From Encephalitozoon hellem ATCC 50504 (lineage: Eukaryota > Microsporidia > Unikaryonidae): DNA of 64,000 nt. The notes below the pieces were generated by a model. That model was given only the letters and a program-made list of their open reading frames with translations, was not told the origin of the DNA and made no database searches. Both the position numbers and the translations under genes were made by a program. Where the stretch lies: the NCBI RefSeq assembly GCF_000277815.2, contig NC_018474.1:1-64000 (forward strand), given 5' to 3'. The number at the start of each line of letters is the position of its first letter. The stretch's first letter is position 1. Positions 29,121 through 38,786 of this stretch are shown piece by piece.

Positions 29121-31250
29121 ATGAACGAGGCGGATGCATTGCTTAGGGAGATCAGGATAGACTGGGAGACACTCATCACAGAAGACTTCAATCCTCTAAA
29201 GCAGGCACTGAAGAACAGAAATAGTTCTGTGGAGGCATCTAATTTCAGGAATCTTTTCCATAAGGTAGAAAAGGTGATGGAAGAAATCATAGAAAGGAAT
29301 TACAAAGGCTTCAGCGACTCTGTTCTTTCATACATGGAGTCCTATCATCTCAATAGGAAATGCCATGATAATATCCAGGAGATATTCCGAGCTACGAAGG
29401 AGCTTTCTGAGATGAAGATAGAGGTAAAGGACATGGTCAAGGAATACAGCGATGTAAGGGTTTTCAAGGCAAAGGAAGAGATCTGCCTTGCACTCCTCGA
29501 AGTTAGAAAGAACTTTAGTGAGTTCTGTGAAATTAGAGATGGAATTGAAAACGACATGAAGAGAGGTGTAGAGGACCGGCAGATGAGTTCCAAGCTTCTT
29601 GAGGCATCGAAGAAGATCAGGGCTGTATATGATTTGATAGATGAAAATGGCCTGGGTGGAATGGAATGCATCAAAAGATTTAGAAGTGAGGTGGACTCTG
29701 AGGCCGAAGATATCATGAGGCTGGTTTTCAGAAGGATCAACAGATTTGCTTTCTACAATGAATGCGAGTACCAGGATGACTTCAGATGTGTTGTGGTTTT
29801 GAATGTATTACAGAATCTTGAGAAGTATCAGATTGATAGTCTTGAAAAAGAGTATTTTAAGGTAGTTGAATCCACTATTGAAGAAGTAGAAAAAAGCAAA
29901 GAGGAGAATCAAGCAGAGGTGCTCGCAAAGATGGTGATGGGAAGGACTAAAACGATTATTCGAAACTTCAGGATGTTGTTTGAGATGGCTGATGCCTCTT
30001 TTGATGGCCTTTGTAAGAAGTCCAAAAATTTCTTTGAGGAAGAAGAGCTTCCGCTTAGGATCTACAGCCCTAAATGCCAGGAAACCGTTGAGGCAGCAGT
30101 AAACAAAATCATTCGCAAGTTCATTATGAAATACATAGAGGATCCTGAAAAGCAGTGCTATGAAGAGATGTTCTGGGCTGAAAACTTTGTAGACGATATT
30201 GATTATGGGTCTGTGTTTGAAAGCAAGTATCTCATTCACGAAAAGATGACCAGGCCGACACAACTCCAAGCCTCATTCTCTGGAAGCTTCACAAGAATTC
30301 TTTCCTCTGGTATAGACCTGGTTATTTACATGGAAAGGTATGCCATTAACAGCGAGATGAAGCAGTATCTAAGGAAGATCCTGGACGAAAGATATGTGAA
30401 AGAAAAGGAAAGCAGGATTGAAAAGCAGATTATTTGCCTGTTCAATGGTGAAGAATGGCATAGAAATGATTACTTGAGCTATAGGCTATCCTTCTATTCA
30501 AGATACGTCGATCTTGTGGAGAACTTTTCTTCCCACCCGGAGTTTTGTAATATTTCTATAATCTCTGAGTTCCTGGACAACTTCCTTGAAAAGAAGTTTG
30601 ATGTGCATTTCAGAGGCATGTTTAAGTCGGACATAATCAAGGACTGTCTTTCTAGCGGACACACGGACGAAGAGGCAGCTGCATCGTTCAAAAACTCTTT
30701 ATTAGTGAGGGATATGGATAGAAACTCTCTGTTTTTCCAGAAGCAGTACTATGAAAACATGTTTTTTTCTTTGGAGACGCTCAGGGATATTAACAAGCCC
30801 ATTGGAGGCAAGAGATTAGAGTCTCTCTACTCCTCGGCGTTGATAAGATCGAAGTTTCAGGTTGTTCTAGAGATACTGTATTTTTTTGATTTGTTTTATC
30901 GCGAGGGGAACTATGCTAACAAGAACGATTACTATTTGCATAAGATACTAGGCGTTGTAGAAGATGTTTATGGCTCAGCATCTTATTTAGGTATTGAATG
31001 CGAATACTTTGGGTTTATGTTTGAGTGTTTGAACTTTTACATACAAAACAATGTAGCAAGGCTAAATGTGAGGTCTACTGAGGAGTTAAAGTGTTTTCTT
31101 GAAAAAGTAAAGCTCCTGGACGAAATTCTAGGATTTATTAATGAAGAAGATAGTTTGAAGGAAGCTGTCAGGTTCATTGAGGATGCGATTTCTGGAGACT
31201 TTCGAGGGAGAAATGGGAAGGTGCTAAGCAACAAGCTCGCTGGGAAATGA
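29121..31250 (+). CDS. SEC8: Exocyst complex subunit Sec8-like
   Basis: A ~709-aa helical protein. The N-terminus MNEADALLREIRIDWETLI-EDFNPLKQAL and the following coiled-coil region (SYMESYHLNRKCHDNIQEI, RATKELSEMKIEVKDM) match the conserved Sec8 start, where a '…W--M---DFNP---AL' motif precedes a long helix pair. Sec8 is part of the exocyst tethering secretory vesicles to the plasma membrane. The frame also has an ATG at 29067 overlapping the previous stop. The ATG at 29121 follows CATCCCCAC and fits the family better. The rest of the protein is too diverged to assign domains. Confidence 0.65.
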   Translation: MNEADALLREIRIDWETLITEDFNPLKQALKNRNSSVEASNFRNLFHKVEKVMEEIIERNYKGFSDSVLSYMESYHLNRKCHDNIQEIFRATKELSEMKIEVKDMVKEYSDVRVFKAKEEICLALLEVRKNFSEFCEIRDGIENDMKRGVEDRQMSSKLLEASKKIRAVYDLIDENGLGGMECIKRFRSEVDSEAEDIMRLVFRRINRFAFYNECEYQDDFRCVVVLNVLQNLEKYQIDSLEKEYFKVVESTIEEVEKSKEENQAEVLAKMVMGRTKTIIRNFRMLFEMADASFDGLCKKSKNFFEEEELPLRIYSPKCQETVEAAVNKIIRKFIMKYIEDPEKQCYEEMFWAENFVDDIDYGSVFESKYLIHEKMTRPTQLQASFSGSFTRILSSGIDLVIYMERYAINSEMKQYLRKILDERYVKEKESRIEKQIICLFNGEEWHRNDYLSYRLSFYSRYVDLVENFSSHPEFCNISIISEFLDNFLEKKFDVHFRGMFKSDIIKDCLSSGHTDEEAAASFKNSLLVRDMDRNSLFFQKQYYENMFFSLETLRDINKPIGGKRLESLYSSALIRSKFQVVLEILYFFDLFYREGNYANKNDYYLHKILGVVEDVYGSASYLGIECEYFGFMFECLNFYIQNNVARLNVRSTEELKCFLEKVKLLDEILGFINEEDSLKEAVRFIEDAISGDFRGRNGKVLSNKLAGK

Positions 31251-31340
31251 TGTAAAACACAGTTTCAGCAGTTACTAGATAATAGGTGGATAGTACTTCC
31301 TAACAAGGCTTTTGGGATATATACTGGAATAAAGGTGAAT

Positions 31341-32237
31341 ATGATGAGTTCAAAGGAATTAACAACATTGGTCAAGGAATACTCTGGGAGTGGAGTACTT
31401 GAAAGCTCCTGTAGTGATAAACTGGTTGTTAGGGAGTTCGGCGATTCTGGTGGCGAGGAGATAGATATAGGGGTTGTATGGAATAGGGACATATTGCCTC
31501 ATTCTTGGTATCAAGAGCAGATGCTCGACCGAAAAAAAGCGAAAAGATATGAACGCAAAATCAGAAAGGCCGAAGCAAGGGATATATATCACATGACACC
31601 TAAGAAGCTCTCCAAGGCTTTGACCTTTATAGACCTAGCAATACTGCGGAGAATTACTCCAAACGAGCTAGTTGACTATGATGGGTTGGGAAGCGCCGAA
31701 TGCAGAAATATAAGGCATATGATGTCCAAGAATTCAGGGCTTACAAACTTTGTTTCCGATGAGCTGTTAAGAGGGCAGAATTACAGATACTTTTTCAAGC
31801 TGCTTAAACATTTGGAAAGAATAGGAAACTACAATTCATTCTACTGTGTTGTTAAGGCATTCCAGATGCAAAAGCTTGACCTAAAGAGATTGAACACCCT
31901 ATCTGGACACATGGAGAAAAGTGCGAGCTATTTTGACATGAGGCAGGTTTTGGATGACCTAACGACAAGCGATACGTTTCTTATATGTCCTATGGATGTA
32001 TATATCAAAGATGTGGAGGAATCTAATAGAACCAGAAACAACGAGGTGGCATCGATGAGGTTCTGTAGGCTAGTGGAAATATTAATAAAGCTACAGAATC
32101 AGGCTCTAGACCTGGACATATCCCACACTGACGAGCATTTCTTGCTCAGCAAGTTTTGGCATTATTTCCAAAGAGGTTCTTCCTCTAGTAGGAGAGTTGA
32201 TGCAAAAAGATATGACGGGCAGTTTCTACTCATATGA
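31341..32237 (+). CDS. RasGEF (CDC25 homology) domain protein
   Basis: A 298-aa protein whose C-terminal ~210 residues look like a Ras guanine-nucleotide exchange catalytic domain. Visible pieces are KLSKALTFIDLAILRRITPNEL (the 'lT-iD---F--I-p-EL' motif), SGLTNFVSDELLRG, YFFKLLKHLERIGNYNSFYCVVKAF (the catalytic 'A--L--l-N-n----I--a' helices) and KLDLKRLNTLSGHME. The REM domain usual in RasGEFs is missing or unrecognisable. The start is ATG 31341 (GTG at 31335 is not used). No Ras partner is encoded in the window. Confidence 0.75.
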   Translation: MMSSKELTTLVKEYSGSGVLESSCSDKLVVREFGDSGGEEIDIGVVWNRDILPHSWYQEQMLDRKKAKRYERKIRKAEARDIYHMTPKKLSKALTFIDLAILRRITPNELVDYDGLGSAECRNIRHMMSKNSGLTNFVSDELLRGQNYRYFFKLLKHLERIGNYNSFYCVVKAFQMQKLDLKRLNTLSGHMEKSASYFDMRQVLDDLTTSDTFLICPMDVYIKDVEESNRTRNNEVASMRFCRLVEILIKLQNQALDLDISHTDEHFLLSKFWHYFQRGSSSSRRVDAKRYDGQFLLI

Positions 32238-32291
32238 GGGCCACTAACATCAGAAATGTATAAAAGTTTGAGGGTTTTCCTGGGGCTTTTG

Positions 32292-33113
32292 ATGGAGGAG
32301 TTCGAAGCAGACATCCCGATAGACTGCCTATGCTGCACGTCCTCCAGTCTTGTTGCTGGAGGGTACCTGTTTAATGAGGGTGTAAGAAGTGGCAAGATAT
32401 ACTTCTACAGTCTCGAAAGCATGAATATTGAGAGTGAGCTTGCAACATCTGGAACTCTTGATATTAAGATAAATGAGCAAACCTTGTATTCAGCAAACTC
32501 CAGTGATGTTTCTGCTGTCCATCTTGCAAGTGGAAGTGCAGTGAGGATGGACACCGCATATGTCAATACATATGTGGAGATCTGTGACAGCAATGTGTTT
32601 GTTTCTGATGTCGAAGGAGGTGTTGGTGTGTATGATAATGGAATGAGGTTTTTAAAAGCCATTAAGGTCAGCGAGGCGCCTATCTGGGTCTTGAAGGCAA
32701 GCGGCAAAGAATTGATATGTGGGTCTGAAGACGGAATGTTAAGGTTCATAGATACCCGAACATTTTCTGAGCGGCACAGAATGAAGAGAGCCTCTGGAAT
32801 TACATCTATATATGAATGCCCGGAATACTTGTATGTTGGATCATATGATGAATGTATAGAGATTATTGATAAAAGAAAGTATGAGGCTGTAAGAAAGGTA
32901 ATGATTGGGGGAGGAGTATGGAGGATTTGTAGAGAAGGAGGGGCGTTCTATCTGTCCTGTATGTACGAGGGGTTAAAAATATGTGATGACGAGCTGAATG
33001 TTGTTGAAAGGCTTCCAACGAACTCGATTGCATACGGTCTAACTGTAAAAGACAGCAAGGTCTTCTTCACATCGTTTTATGACAGGAAGATATACAAGCT
33101 TGAACGCCCATAG
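32292..33113 (+). CDS. DPH7: Diphthine methyltransferase-like WD40 protein (Dph7)
   Basis: A ~273-aa WD40 propeller. IGGGVWRICREGG near residue 212 matches the signature 'LGGGVWRLKWHP' blade of Dph7/WDR85, the enzyme that demethylates methylated diphthine in eEF2 diphthamide synthesis. Other blades (GSEDGMLRFIDTRTF, VGSYDECIEIIDKR) fit the family order. An upstream in-frame ATG (32256) is possible, but 32292 follows CCTGGGG and gives a better N-terminus. Dph7 identity rests mainly on the GGGVWR motif. Confidence 0.75.
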   Translation: MEEFEADIPIDCLCCTSSSLVAGGYLFNEGVRSGKIYFYSLESMNIESELATSGTLDIKINEQTLYSANSSDVSAVHLASGSAVRMDTAYVNTYVEICDSNVFVSDVEGGVGVYDNGMRFLKAIKVSEAPIWVLKASGKELICGSEDGMLRFIDTRTFSERHRMKRASGITSIYECPEYLYVGSYDECIEIIDKRKYEAVRKVMIGGGVWRICREGGAFYLSCMYEGLKICDDELNVVERLPTNSIAYGLTVKDSKVFFTSFYDRKIYKLERP

Positions 33114-33221
33114 CTAGGAAATGGATAAATGAAGAGAAGAAGACCTAAGGCGAACTTGATGGCTGGAATTTGGCTGATAGGTTGTTTAAGGTTTTAAAAA
33201 GTTGTTTTGTTTACCCTCAAC

Positions 33222-34319
33222 ATGAAGATAAACATTCAGCATCTAAAGAATAAGTTTGTTATTGAGGTTGATAATTTGGATATTACGATAGAAGAACTGA
33301 AGAAGAAGCTTGAGGAAACCATGGGCGAGTCTGTTAGGATTCCTGCAAGCGAGCAGACGCTCATTTTTGAGCGTGAAAAGCTTGAAGACAGTAAAAAGCT
33401 TGGGGACTATGTAAAGGGATCCACTGAAGAGATAAAGCTATTTGTTATCAAGCAGCACAAGAATCCAAATCCTATATCAAAGCCAAGTAACATTTATCAA
33501 AATACAAGTGCATCTGATGTTCAGTCCCATGGACAGGGAGGAGGAAATCCTTACAGTGGGCAAGCGACGCCTAACCCCTACGCAGCCTTCGTGCCACCGT
33601 ATGGAGGATACGGATCTCCCCAGCAGATGTATGGGCAGATGCCATATGGATACGGGTCTCCCCAGCAGATGTACGGGCAAATGCCATATGGATACGGGTC
33701 TCCCCAGCAGATGTACGGACAAATGCCATATGGATATGGATTCCCACAGGGAAGTGGGCCTCATGGACAAAATGATGGATACAACGAGGCATTCTCAAAT
33801 GCTATGATGCAGCAGATGGAGCAAATGCTCAACAACCCAACCTTATTGGATCAGGTACTAAATATACAGAATCCAAGCATGACTCCGGAACAGAAGGAAG
33901 AACAAAAGAAGATGCTAAAGGAAGCTTTGAACATGATGAAAGCAAATCCGTCTCTATTTCAGCAAGCTCTCACGCCGGAGAGACTAAGCTGGGCACTGAA
34001 CACGATGAATGGAGGGCATGGCGGAATGTTCCCATCATATCCTCCAGCAATGGGAGGATTCAACCAGAGGGATCCACGTGCACCATGGATGCATGGATAT
34101 CCCCCACCGGGATATGGAGGCCCGAGACCGGACCACCAGGCCGACGAGCAGGCATATCTTGTGCATCTAGAACAGCTTAAGGCTATGGGATTTGAAGACG
34201 AGGATGCAGCAAGGGCTTTGAGGGAGGCTAGAGGCGATATAAACAGGGCCTTGGACATTCTCCACGAAAACAAAAACAAGAAAGCCCAAGAAAACAATGG
34301 ATCCTCTCCAAAGAATTAA
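33222..34319 (+). CDS. DSK2: Ubiquilin/Dsk2 UBL-UBA shuttle protein
   Basis: A 365-aa proteasome shuttle factor. It has an N-terminal ubiquitin-like domain (residues ~1-75), and a Pro/Gly/Tyr/Gln linker carrying three 14-residue repeats. A STI1-like Met/Asn region follows (ALNMMKANPSLFQQALTPERL), and a C-terminal UBA domain (LVHLEQLKAMGFEDEDAARALREARGDINRALDILHE). The UBA 'MGF-D-D-A--AL' motif is intact. It could deliver substrates to the Rpt4-containing proteasome. The frame opens at TTG 33207; the ATG at 33222 follows TTACCC and starts the UBL sheet. Confidence 0.93.
   Translation: MKINIQHLKNKFVIEVDNLDITIEELKKKLEETMGESVRIPASEQTLIFEREKLEDSKKLGDYVKGSTEEIKLFVIKQHKNPNPISKPSNIYQNTSASDVQSHGQGGGNPYSGQATPNPYAAFVPPYGGYGSPQQMYGQMPYGYGSPQQMYGQMPYGYGSPQQMYGQMPYGYGFPQGSGPHGQNDGYNEAFSNAMMQQMEQMLNNPTLLDQVLNIQNPSMTPEQKEEQKKMLKEALNMMKANPSLFQQALTPERLSWALNTMNGGHGGMFPSYPPAMGGFNQRDPRAPWMHGYPPPGYGGPRPDHQADEQAYLVHLEQLKAMGFEDEDAARALREARGDINRALDILHENKNKKAQENNGSSPKN
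33606..33731 (+). repeat. Three 42-bp tandem repeats inside DSK2
   Basis: Three head-to-tail 42-bp units (start 33606, 33648, 33690) encode GYGSPQQMYGQMPY three times. They differ only at a few third positions, so they arose recently by duplication or are being homogenised. A degenerate fourth unit (GYGFPQG) follows. Copy number is likely variable between strains. Confidence 0.95.
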
Positions 34320-34409
34320 ATGTTCTCCAGCACATCCTTTCTTCCTATGCCGTGATTTTGCGTGCTCTTAAGTACTGTCATTAGCAATTAAGAAATGGCT
34401 TTTATTAAA

Positions 34410-35138
34410 TTAATAAGTTCTAATAGCCCTGTTAAACTGAGCATTGAGATGTTCTTTGTTGCTTAGTGAGGCCTTGTTTTGAAGAATAACCCTTCTGATG
34501 TCATTGTTGGATATCTCAAGGTCGTAATCTATGGCAGATAGAACCAGTCCCTCTATACGAGAAATTTCTGCAGAGTTCATTCCTCTGATAAACAGGCTGT
34601 CAGGATGCCAGGTGTCATAAATGAACTTCGATCCCATGAAACAGCACCCAAAGAAAAACTTGATTAGTTTCTTGCAGTCGCCAAACACAGCCCCAACTTT
34701 CTTCACGTATTTTTCAAGGTAAATGTATCCGGAAATAAGAACAAGAGGCAATTCTCTAGCAGCTCTGAATATGGACTCTATAGATAAGATGGATCTGATG
34801 TTTCTGTGATCTAGGAACCGGAGTATCACGGAATTGATAAGACTAAAGTTGAACCTCAATCTTCTTTCTCTTTCGGAGATAGACGAGAGGAACTCGTCCA
34901 TCGGAAAGCCTACGTATGGCTTCATCAAAGCTCTTTCTTCAATGGCAGATGTACTGCAGAAATCCACTGTCCTCTCTTCTGCAACCTCTTCCACACTATA
35001 GCTTTTTTCTTCAAAAGGCAATCTGGCTTCCTGTCTATCTTCAGAGAGCCATGAACTTTCTATTTTTGGTATCTTCCCATCCATTGCCTTAATGCATTTC
35101 TTTCTAGGTAACGAATATAGGTAACTTCTTTCCTTCAT
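34410..35138 (-). CDS. PHO80/PCL-type cyclin
   Basis: A 242-aa protein with a single cyclin box of the Pho80/Pcl kind in residues ~95-225: LISGYIYLEKYVKK, KKLIKFFFGCCFMGSKFIYDTWH, and MNSAEISRIEGLVLSAIDYDLEIS ('i-----lE---L--ldf-l-'). Such cyclins partner with Pho85/CDK5-like kinases in nutrient or cell-cycle control. The N-terminal ~90 residues are variable and unassigned. It is divergent from the GPI-anchor enzyme across a 252-bp AT-rich region. The ATG at 35084 is an alternative start. Confidence 0.75.
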   Translation of the reverse strand: MKERSYLYSLPRKKCIKAMDGKIPKIESSWLSEDRQEARLPFEEKSYSVEEVAEERTVDFCSTSAIEERALMKPYVGFPMDEFLSSISERERRLRFNFSLINSVILRFLDHRNIRSILSIESIFRAARELPLVLISGYIYLEKYVKKVGAVFGDCKKLIKFFFGCCFMGSKFIYDTWHPDSLFIRGMNSAEISRIEGLVLSAIDYDLEISNNDIRRVILQNKASLSNKEHLNAQFNRAIRTY

Positions 35139-35390
35139 TCTCCAAACTATATTACTGGCGATCTTTCCTTTTATACTTATTCAAAATTTTTGTTTAATAT
35201 ATTTTCTAATCATTAATTTGTGATTTCTTTAACTTTATCTGTTTTCGATGACTTGCGATTGATTTACATAGCCCTCTGTTTATATTTTATCTTAATTAAA
35301 TAGTATGAATAACCAAATTACAAAATTAACATTGACAAAGAATTTGATGGGTAAATTTTGATTATTAGACATGATGTTTCACCCACCTTG
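35139..35390. promoter_or_regulatory. AT-rich divergent promoter region
   Basis: A 252-bp gap between divergent starts (cyclin leftward, GPI enzyme rightward), long for this genome and very AT-rich. It contains TTTAACTTTAT at 35229-35239; its complement ATAAAGTTAAA resembles a WOPR-type site. No other element is recognised except CCC (35382-35384) before the rightward ATG. Confidence 0.35.
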
Positions 35391-37571
35391 ATGATTGTGG
35401 GCTTGCTGGGAATACTTAACATATATTTCTTTCTTACCGGATTGTTCAAGGTTGTAGATCTCCCTAAAGATTCGTCTACAGACCCTGCAGGACCTAAGAA
35501 GTATAACAGGATTGTCTATCTTCTGATCGACGGGCTCCGATTCGACTCTTCCACTAAGACATTGAAGGAAGGCCACATTTTCAACAAAATGAAGCATTTG
35601 CAATCGATTAGTTCGAAATTTCATGCCTTAAGTGTCAGTGGAATCCCAACTGAAACGGGGTCTAGAGTTATAGGATTGGCAACAGGAACGCCCAGCAACT
35701 TCCTAACAAGTGTGGCCAATCTCCAAGGATGCTCGATATACTGGGACAGTATGGTAAGACAGCTTCTCAAGGATGGGCGGTCTGCAGCATTCTTCGGAGA
35801 CCACCAATGGATAAGCTACTTCCCAGAACTCAGGGACAAGACTCATTACATAATGGATCCATATGGAAGGCATGAAATAAGGAAGCAGGAAGATGAGATC
35901 ATAGAGAAGATGTTGCAGAGTGTAAACAACTACGATGTTATCATTGGACACCTGATAAACCTTGACTCCTACGGCCATATTTACGAGACCATAGACCATG
36001 AAGAAATGGAACGCCAACTGATAATATACGACAATCTCATAAACGAAATATACAAGAAAATGGAGGAGGATACATTATTTGTAATATGCAGCGACCATGG
36101 CGTTGACAATAATGGAGCTCATGGAGGTGTTTCTACATTGGAAATGTCTGCAGTGGGGATTTTCATATCAAAGGACGGAAGGTTTATCGATATCCCTCCC
36201 GTTGAAGGAGAGGTGCAAGACCTAAGGAAAAAGCATATCTCGAGAGTATACGACGAGGACCCTCTCCTGATACAAAGTAAGGAGCAGCACCCAACTATCC
36301 ATCAAGATGACATTCTTCCGACACTATGTTATTTGATGGGAATACCTATTCCAAAGGTATCCAGTGGTAACTTCATACATGAGCTTGTCCGCGACATTGG
36401 TGCATACAAGACCTATTATAAACAAAAATGCGACGTACTTAATGTCACATTCGAGGATGATCCAAAAGAACTCAGTGAATATGTCAGATTGAATTATAAG
36501 TTAAGTGAGAAAATGGAAAGTAGATTTGCAGGAAGAGATCATTTCAAGCTGGTTGTTTCGGGTATACTCTCGGCAATAATAGCATTATTTGTAATATTTA
36601 GAGCCCTTGACTCCAGGCTCTATAAGTTCGAGGATCTTGCTCTTTCCTTTGTGATTGTAATGACAGGGCATTCCGTGCTGTCGATAGTGCACGAGGATCT
36701 ATTCTGGGCTGCTCTTTTCTTTATCTCCAACCCCTCGCTCAAGAATCTGCTTGGCACCATAATGCTTCTACAGATGATAAGGCCTCCGTCAGATACAAAT
36801 CTTTTCTATGTCCTTGTGATAGAAAGGATCAAGCTTCCTCCCCTGTTCAATGGAAACCTTCTTTTCGTCCTTGAGCTGCTTTTATTCGGAATACTTGACA
36901 GCATCTCCCACTTTGAAAGAACTTTTTGGTTTTTCTTGAATAGCGTCCTTAGGATATTCAACAACCATCCACATGTCTTCATTTCTCTTTTCAGATACAT
37001 GCTTGGAGCCAAGACAGATAGCGCGTCTTGGAAGCTTGGTCTCTTTGCTTCATCACCTAGTATTGATACCTTAATAGCCTTGGTATTCAGGCCAATGGAA
37101 TCCATATACCTTATTTACATCATTAGAAGTCTTGATGTGAAAAAGAGTATTTACACATATTTCTCGTTGGCAAACATAGCATTCTTCTCCTGCGGATTGC
37201 AAAAATTGTTTCAGTCAATCAACTACGGCGTGTTCTTTACATTCTCAGACAATTTGCTTACAGTACCTGCTGTGGTAATATCTTTCTTCTATTTCATCTA
37301 TCCAAGAATCAGGGCAGTCCAGATATTCATGTCCTGCCAGCCCAGTGTTAACAAAAAGGAAAGACACTTGAAAGCGCCCAGCTTCATGAAGGATATAATT
37401 GCATTCCATAACCTCAACCTATTGGTGGTTATGTGGTCTGGGTATGCAATCTGTGAGTCATTATCGTTCTACAAGTTTCTTGGAATTCGAGCATTTTTTG
37501 AATACCTTTATTATATCTGCGACATCCTTCTGTTCTTGGCGATCACAAAAATTAAAAGAAGGTGTAGTTAG
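35391..37571 (+). CDS. GPI13: GPI ethanolamine phosphate transferase (PIG-O/Gpi13-like)
   Basis: A 726-aa ER membrane enzyme adding ethanolamine phosphate to GPI-anchor mannose. There is an N-terminal transmembrane segment, then an alkaline-phosphatase-fold lumenal domain: VYLLIDGLRFDSS (metal/nucleophile region), SGIPTETGSRVIGLATG, GHLINLDSYGH, and VICSDHGVDNNGAHGG. Then comes QDDILPTLCYLMGIPIP, and from ~390 many transmembrane helices. The IDGLRFD and LPTLCYLMGIPIP motifs fit the PIG-O/Gpi13 branch best; PIG-G/Gpi7 is the alternative. The frame opens at TTG 35358; the ATG at 35391 follows CACCC. Confidence 0.85.
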   Translation: MIVGLLGILNIYFFLTGLFKVVDLPKDSSTDPAGPKKYNRIVYLLIDGLRFDSSTKTLKEGHIFNKMKHLQSISSKFHALSVSGIPTETGSRVIGLATGTPSNFLTSVANLQGCSIYWDSMVRQLLKDGRSAAFFGDHQWISYFPELRDKTHYIMDPYGRHEIRKQEDEIIEKMLQSVNNYDVIIGHLINLDSYGHIYETIDHEEMERQLIIYDNLINEIYKKMEEDTLFVICSDHGVDNNGAHGGVSTLEMSAVGIFISKDGRFIDIPPVEGEVQDLRKKHISRVYDEDPLLIQSKEQHPTIHQDDILPTLCYLMGIPIPKVSSGNFIHELVRDIGAYKTYYKQKCDVLNVTFEDDPKELSEYVRLNYKLSEKMESRFAGRDHFKLVVSGILSAIIALFVIFRALDSRLYKFEDLALSFVIVMTGHSVLSIVHEDLFWAALFFISNPSLKNLLGTIMLLQMIRPPSDTNLFYVLVIERIKLPPLFNGNLLFVLELLLFGILDSISHFERTFWFFLNSVLRIFNNHPHVFISLFRYMLGAKTDSASWKLGLFASSPSIDTLIALVFRPMESIYLIYIIRSLDVKKSIYTYFSLANIAFFSCGLQKLFQSINYGVFFTFSDNLLTVPAVVISFFYFIYPRIRAVQIFMSCQPSVNKKERHLKAPSFMKDIIAFHNLNLLVVMWSGYAICESLSFYKFLGIRAFFEYLYYICDILLFLAITKIKRRCS

Positions 37572-37580
37572 TAGCATGCT

Positions 37581-38696
37581 TTATCTAGCACCGGAGACTT
37601 GACAAGGCTTCTTTTTTGTAAAGAGGGCTACAAAGAACCCTGTTGCCCCCTTATCGTTTCTTTTGCATCTTATTACCTCCTGGCTGAATGGAGACTCGAA
37701 GGGACAGCTGGCGCTCCAGAACCTACTTATGTCCTCCAGTTCATACGCAGAGTCCTTCAGCACCTCCTCAACCACCTCTTCTCCTTCTTCTTTATGGTCA
37801 GAGCATACAGAATATACTAGCTTCTCTGGCTCGAACTTGAAGGCATGCTTAACAATGGCTATCTGAAACAGTTTAAGACTCTCTATCCTTTTTTCATCCT
37901 TCCTATATCCCAAATGCATTCCTGAGCCAGAACAACTCGGGTCGCACAAAATGTAATCGATGCTTTTAAAGTCGTCTGGGCTTGCTTTCATAAAGTCGCC
38001 TTCTATAACCTCTGTATTGCTAACTCCTAGTCTTTCAAGCTGGAGCTGAAGTGTTTTTGCCCTGCTTTCACTTTTTTCAAAGGCATATATCTTTCCGGTA
38101 TTCTTCATAATCATTGACAGCTGGGATGTCTTGTTTCCAGGCGCAGAGCATGTATCTATAACTCTAGATCCCTCCCTAGGGTTCAGTATGTATGCAGGAA
38201 GACAGGACGAAATATTCTGTATTATAAACTTCCCGTCCCTGTATCCAGGAGAGGAAATCATGTCCTTAGAGTCGAGTACTTTGTATACTCCTTCAATACA
38301 CGTTTTTTCATAGCTTAGGGTGCTTATATCCTCCTCCGTCCCGTTCTTCAAGGCATTGATCCTTACAAACACACACGGCTTGGTCAGTCTTAGCTTTCTC
38401 CCGTTAAGAGCCTTCATAAACTTCTTGTACATTCGTGTGTTTCTAATTCTTCTATCTATTATCTCAAAGCATTTCACTATCCCTAGCTCCTGGTCATCCT
38501 CCATATACTTGCATTTTTTTATTACATCAAGCAGCAACTCATGATTTTCAACAACGGTATGAATCAATCTATGATACATTTTGGGATCCTTTGTCTTGTA
38601 GACCTCCCCCTTGATGGTGGACCTTCCCTCAAGCACGTTCCTCACCATCTCGACACATCTCCTATCAAATCTCGACTTACTACTCTCCTTTTTCAT
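37581..38696 (-). CDS. RCM1: rRNA m5C methyltransferase, NSUN5/Rcm1-like
   Basis: A 371-aa NOL1/NOP2/Sun-family SAM methyltransferase. Motifs: IIQNISSCLPAYILNP, the SAM-binding VIDTCSAPGNKTSQL, GDFMKA, and the catalytic DPSCSGSGMHLGYR. The motif VI helper cysteine is in YSVCSDHKEE. PSCSGSG instead of PPCSG is typical of NSUN5/Rcm1, which methylates a 25S/28S rRNA cytosine. In-frame starts upstream are GTG 38756 and ATG 38747; the ATG at 38696 follows TTGGGG and begins MKKESSKSRF. It is convergent with the GPI-enzyme gene (9 bp gap). Confidence 0.88.
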   Translation of the reverse strand: MKKESSKSRFDRRCVEMVRNVLEGRSTIKGEVYKTKDPKMYHRLIHTVVENHELLLDVIKKCKYMEDDQELGIVKCFEIIDRRIRNTRMYKKFMKALNGRKLRLTKPCVFVRINALKNGTEEDISTLSYEKTCIEGVYKVLDSKDMISSPGYRDGKFIIQNISSCLPAYILNPREGSRVIDTCSAPGNKTSQLSMIMKNTGKIYAFEKSESRAKTLQLQLERLGVSNTEVIEGDFMKASPDDFKSIDYILCDPSCSGSGMHLGYRKDEKRIESLKLFQIAIVKHAFKFEPEKLVYSVCSDHKEEGEEVVEEVLKDSAYELEDISRFWSASCPFESPFSQEVIRCKRNDKGATGFFVALFTKKKPCQVSGAR

Positions 38697-38786
38697 TTCA
38701 ACAGCCCCAAAGAGTAATAAAAGCTGCCAAAAATTATTTATTTTCATGCTAAGCACTAACTTTACTCTACATCTAGATTATCTATC

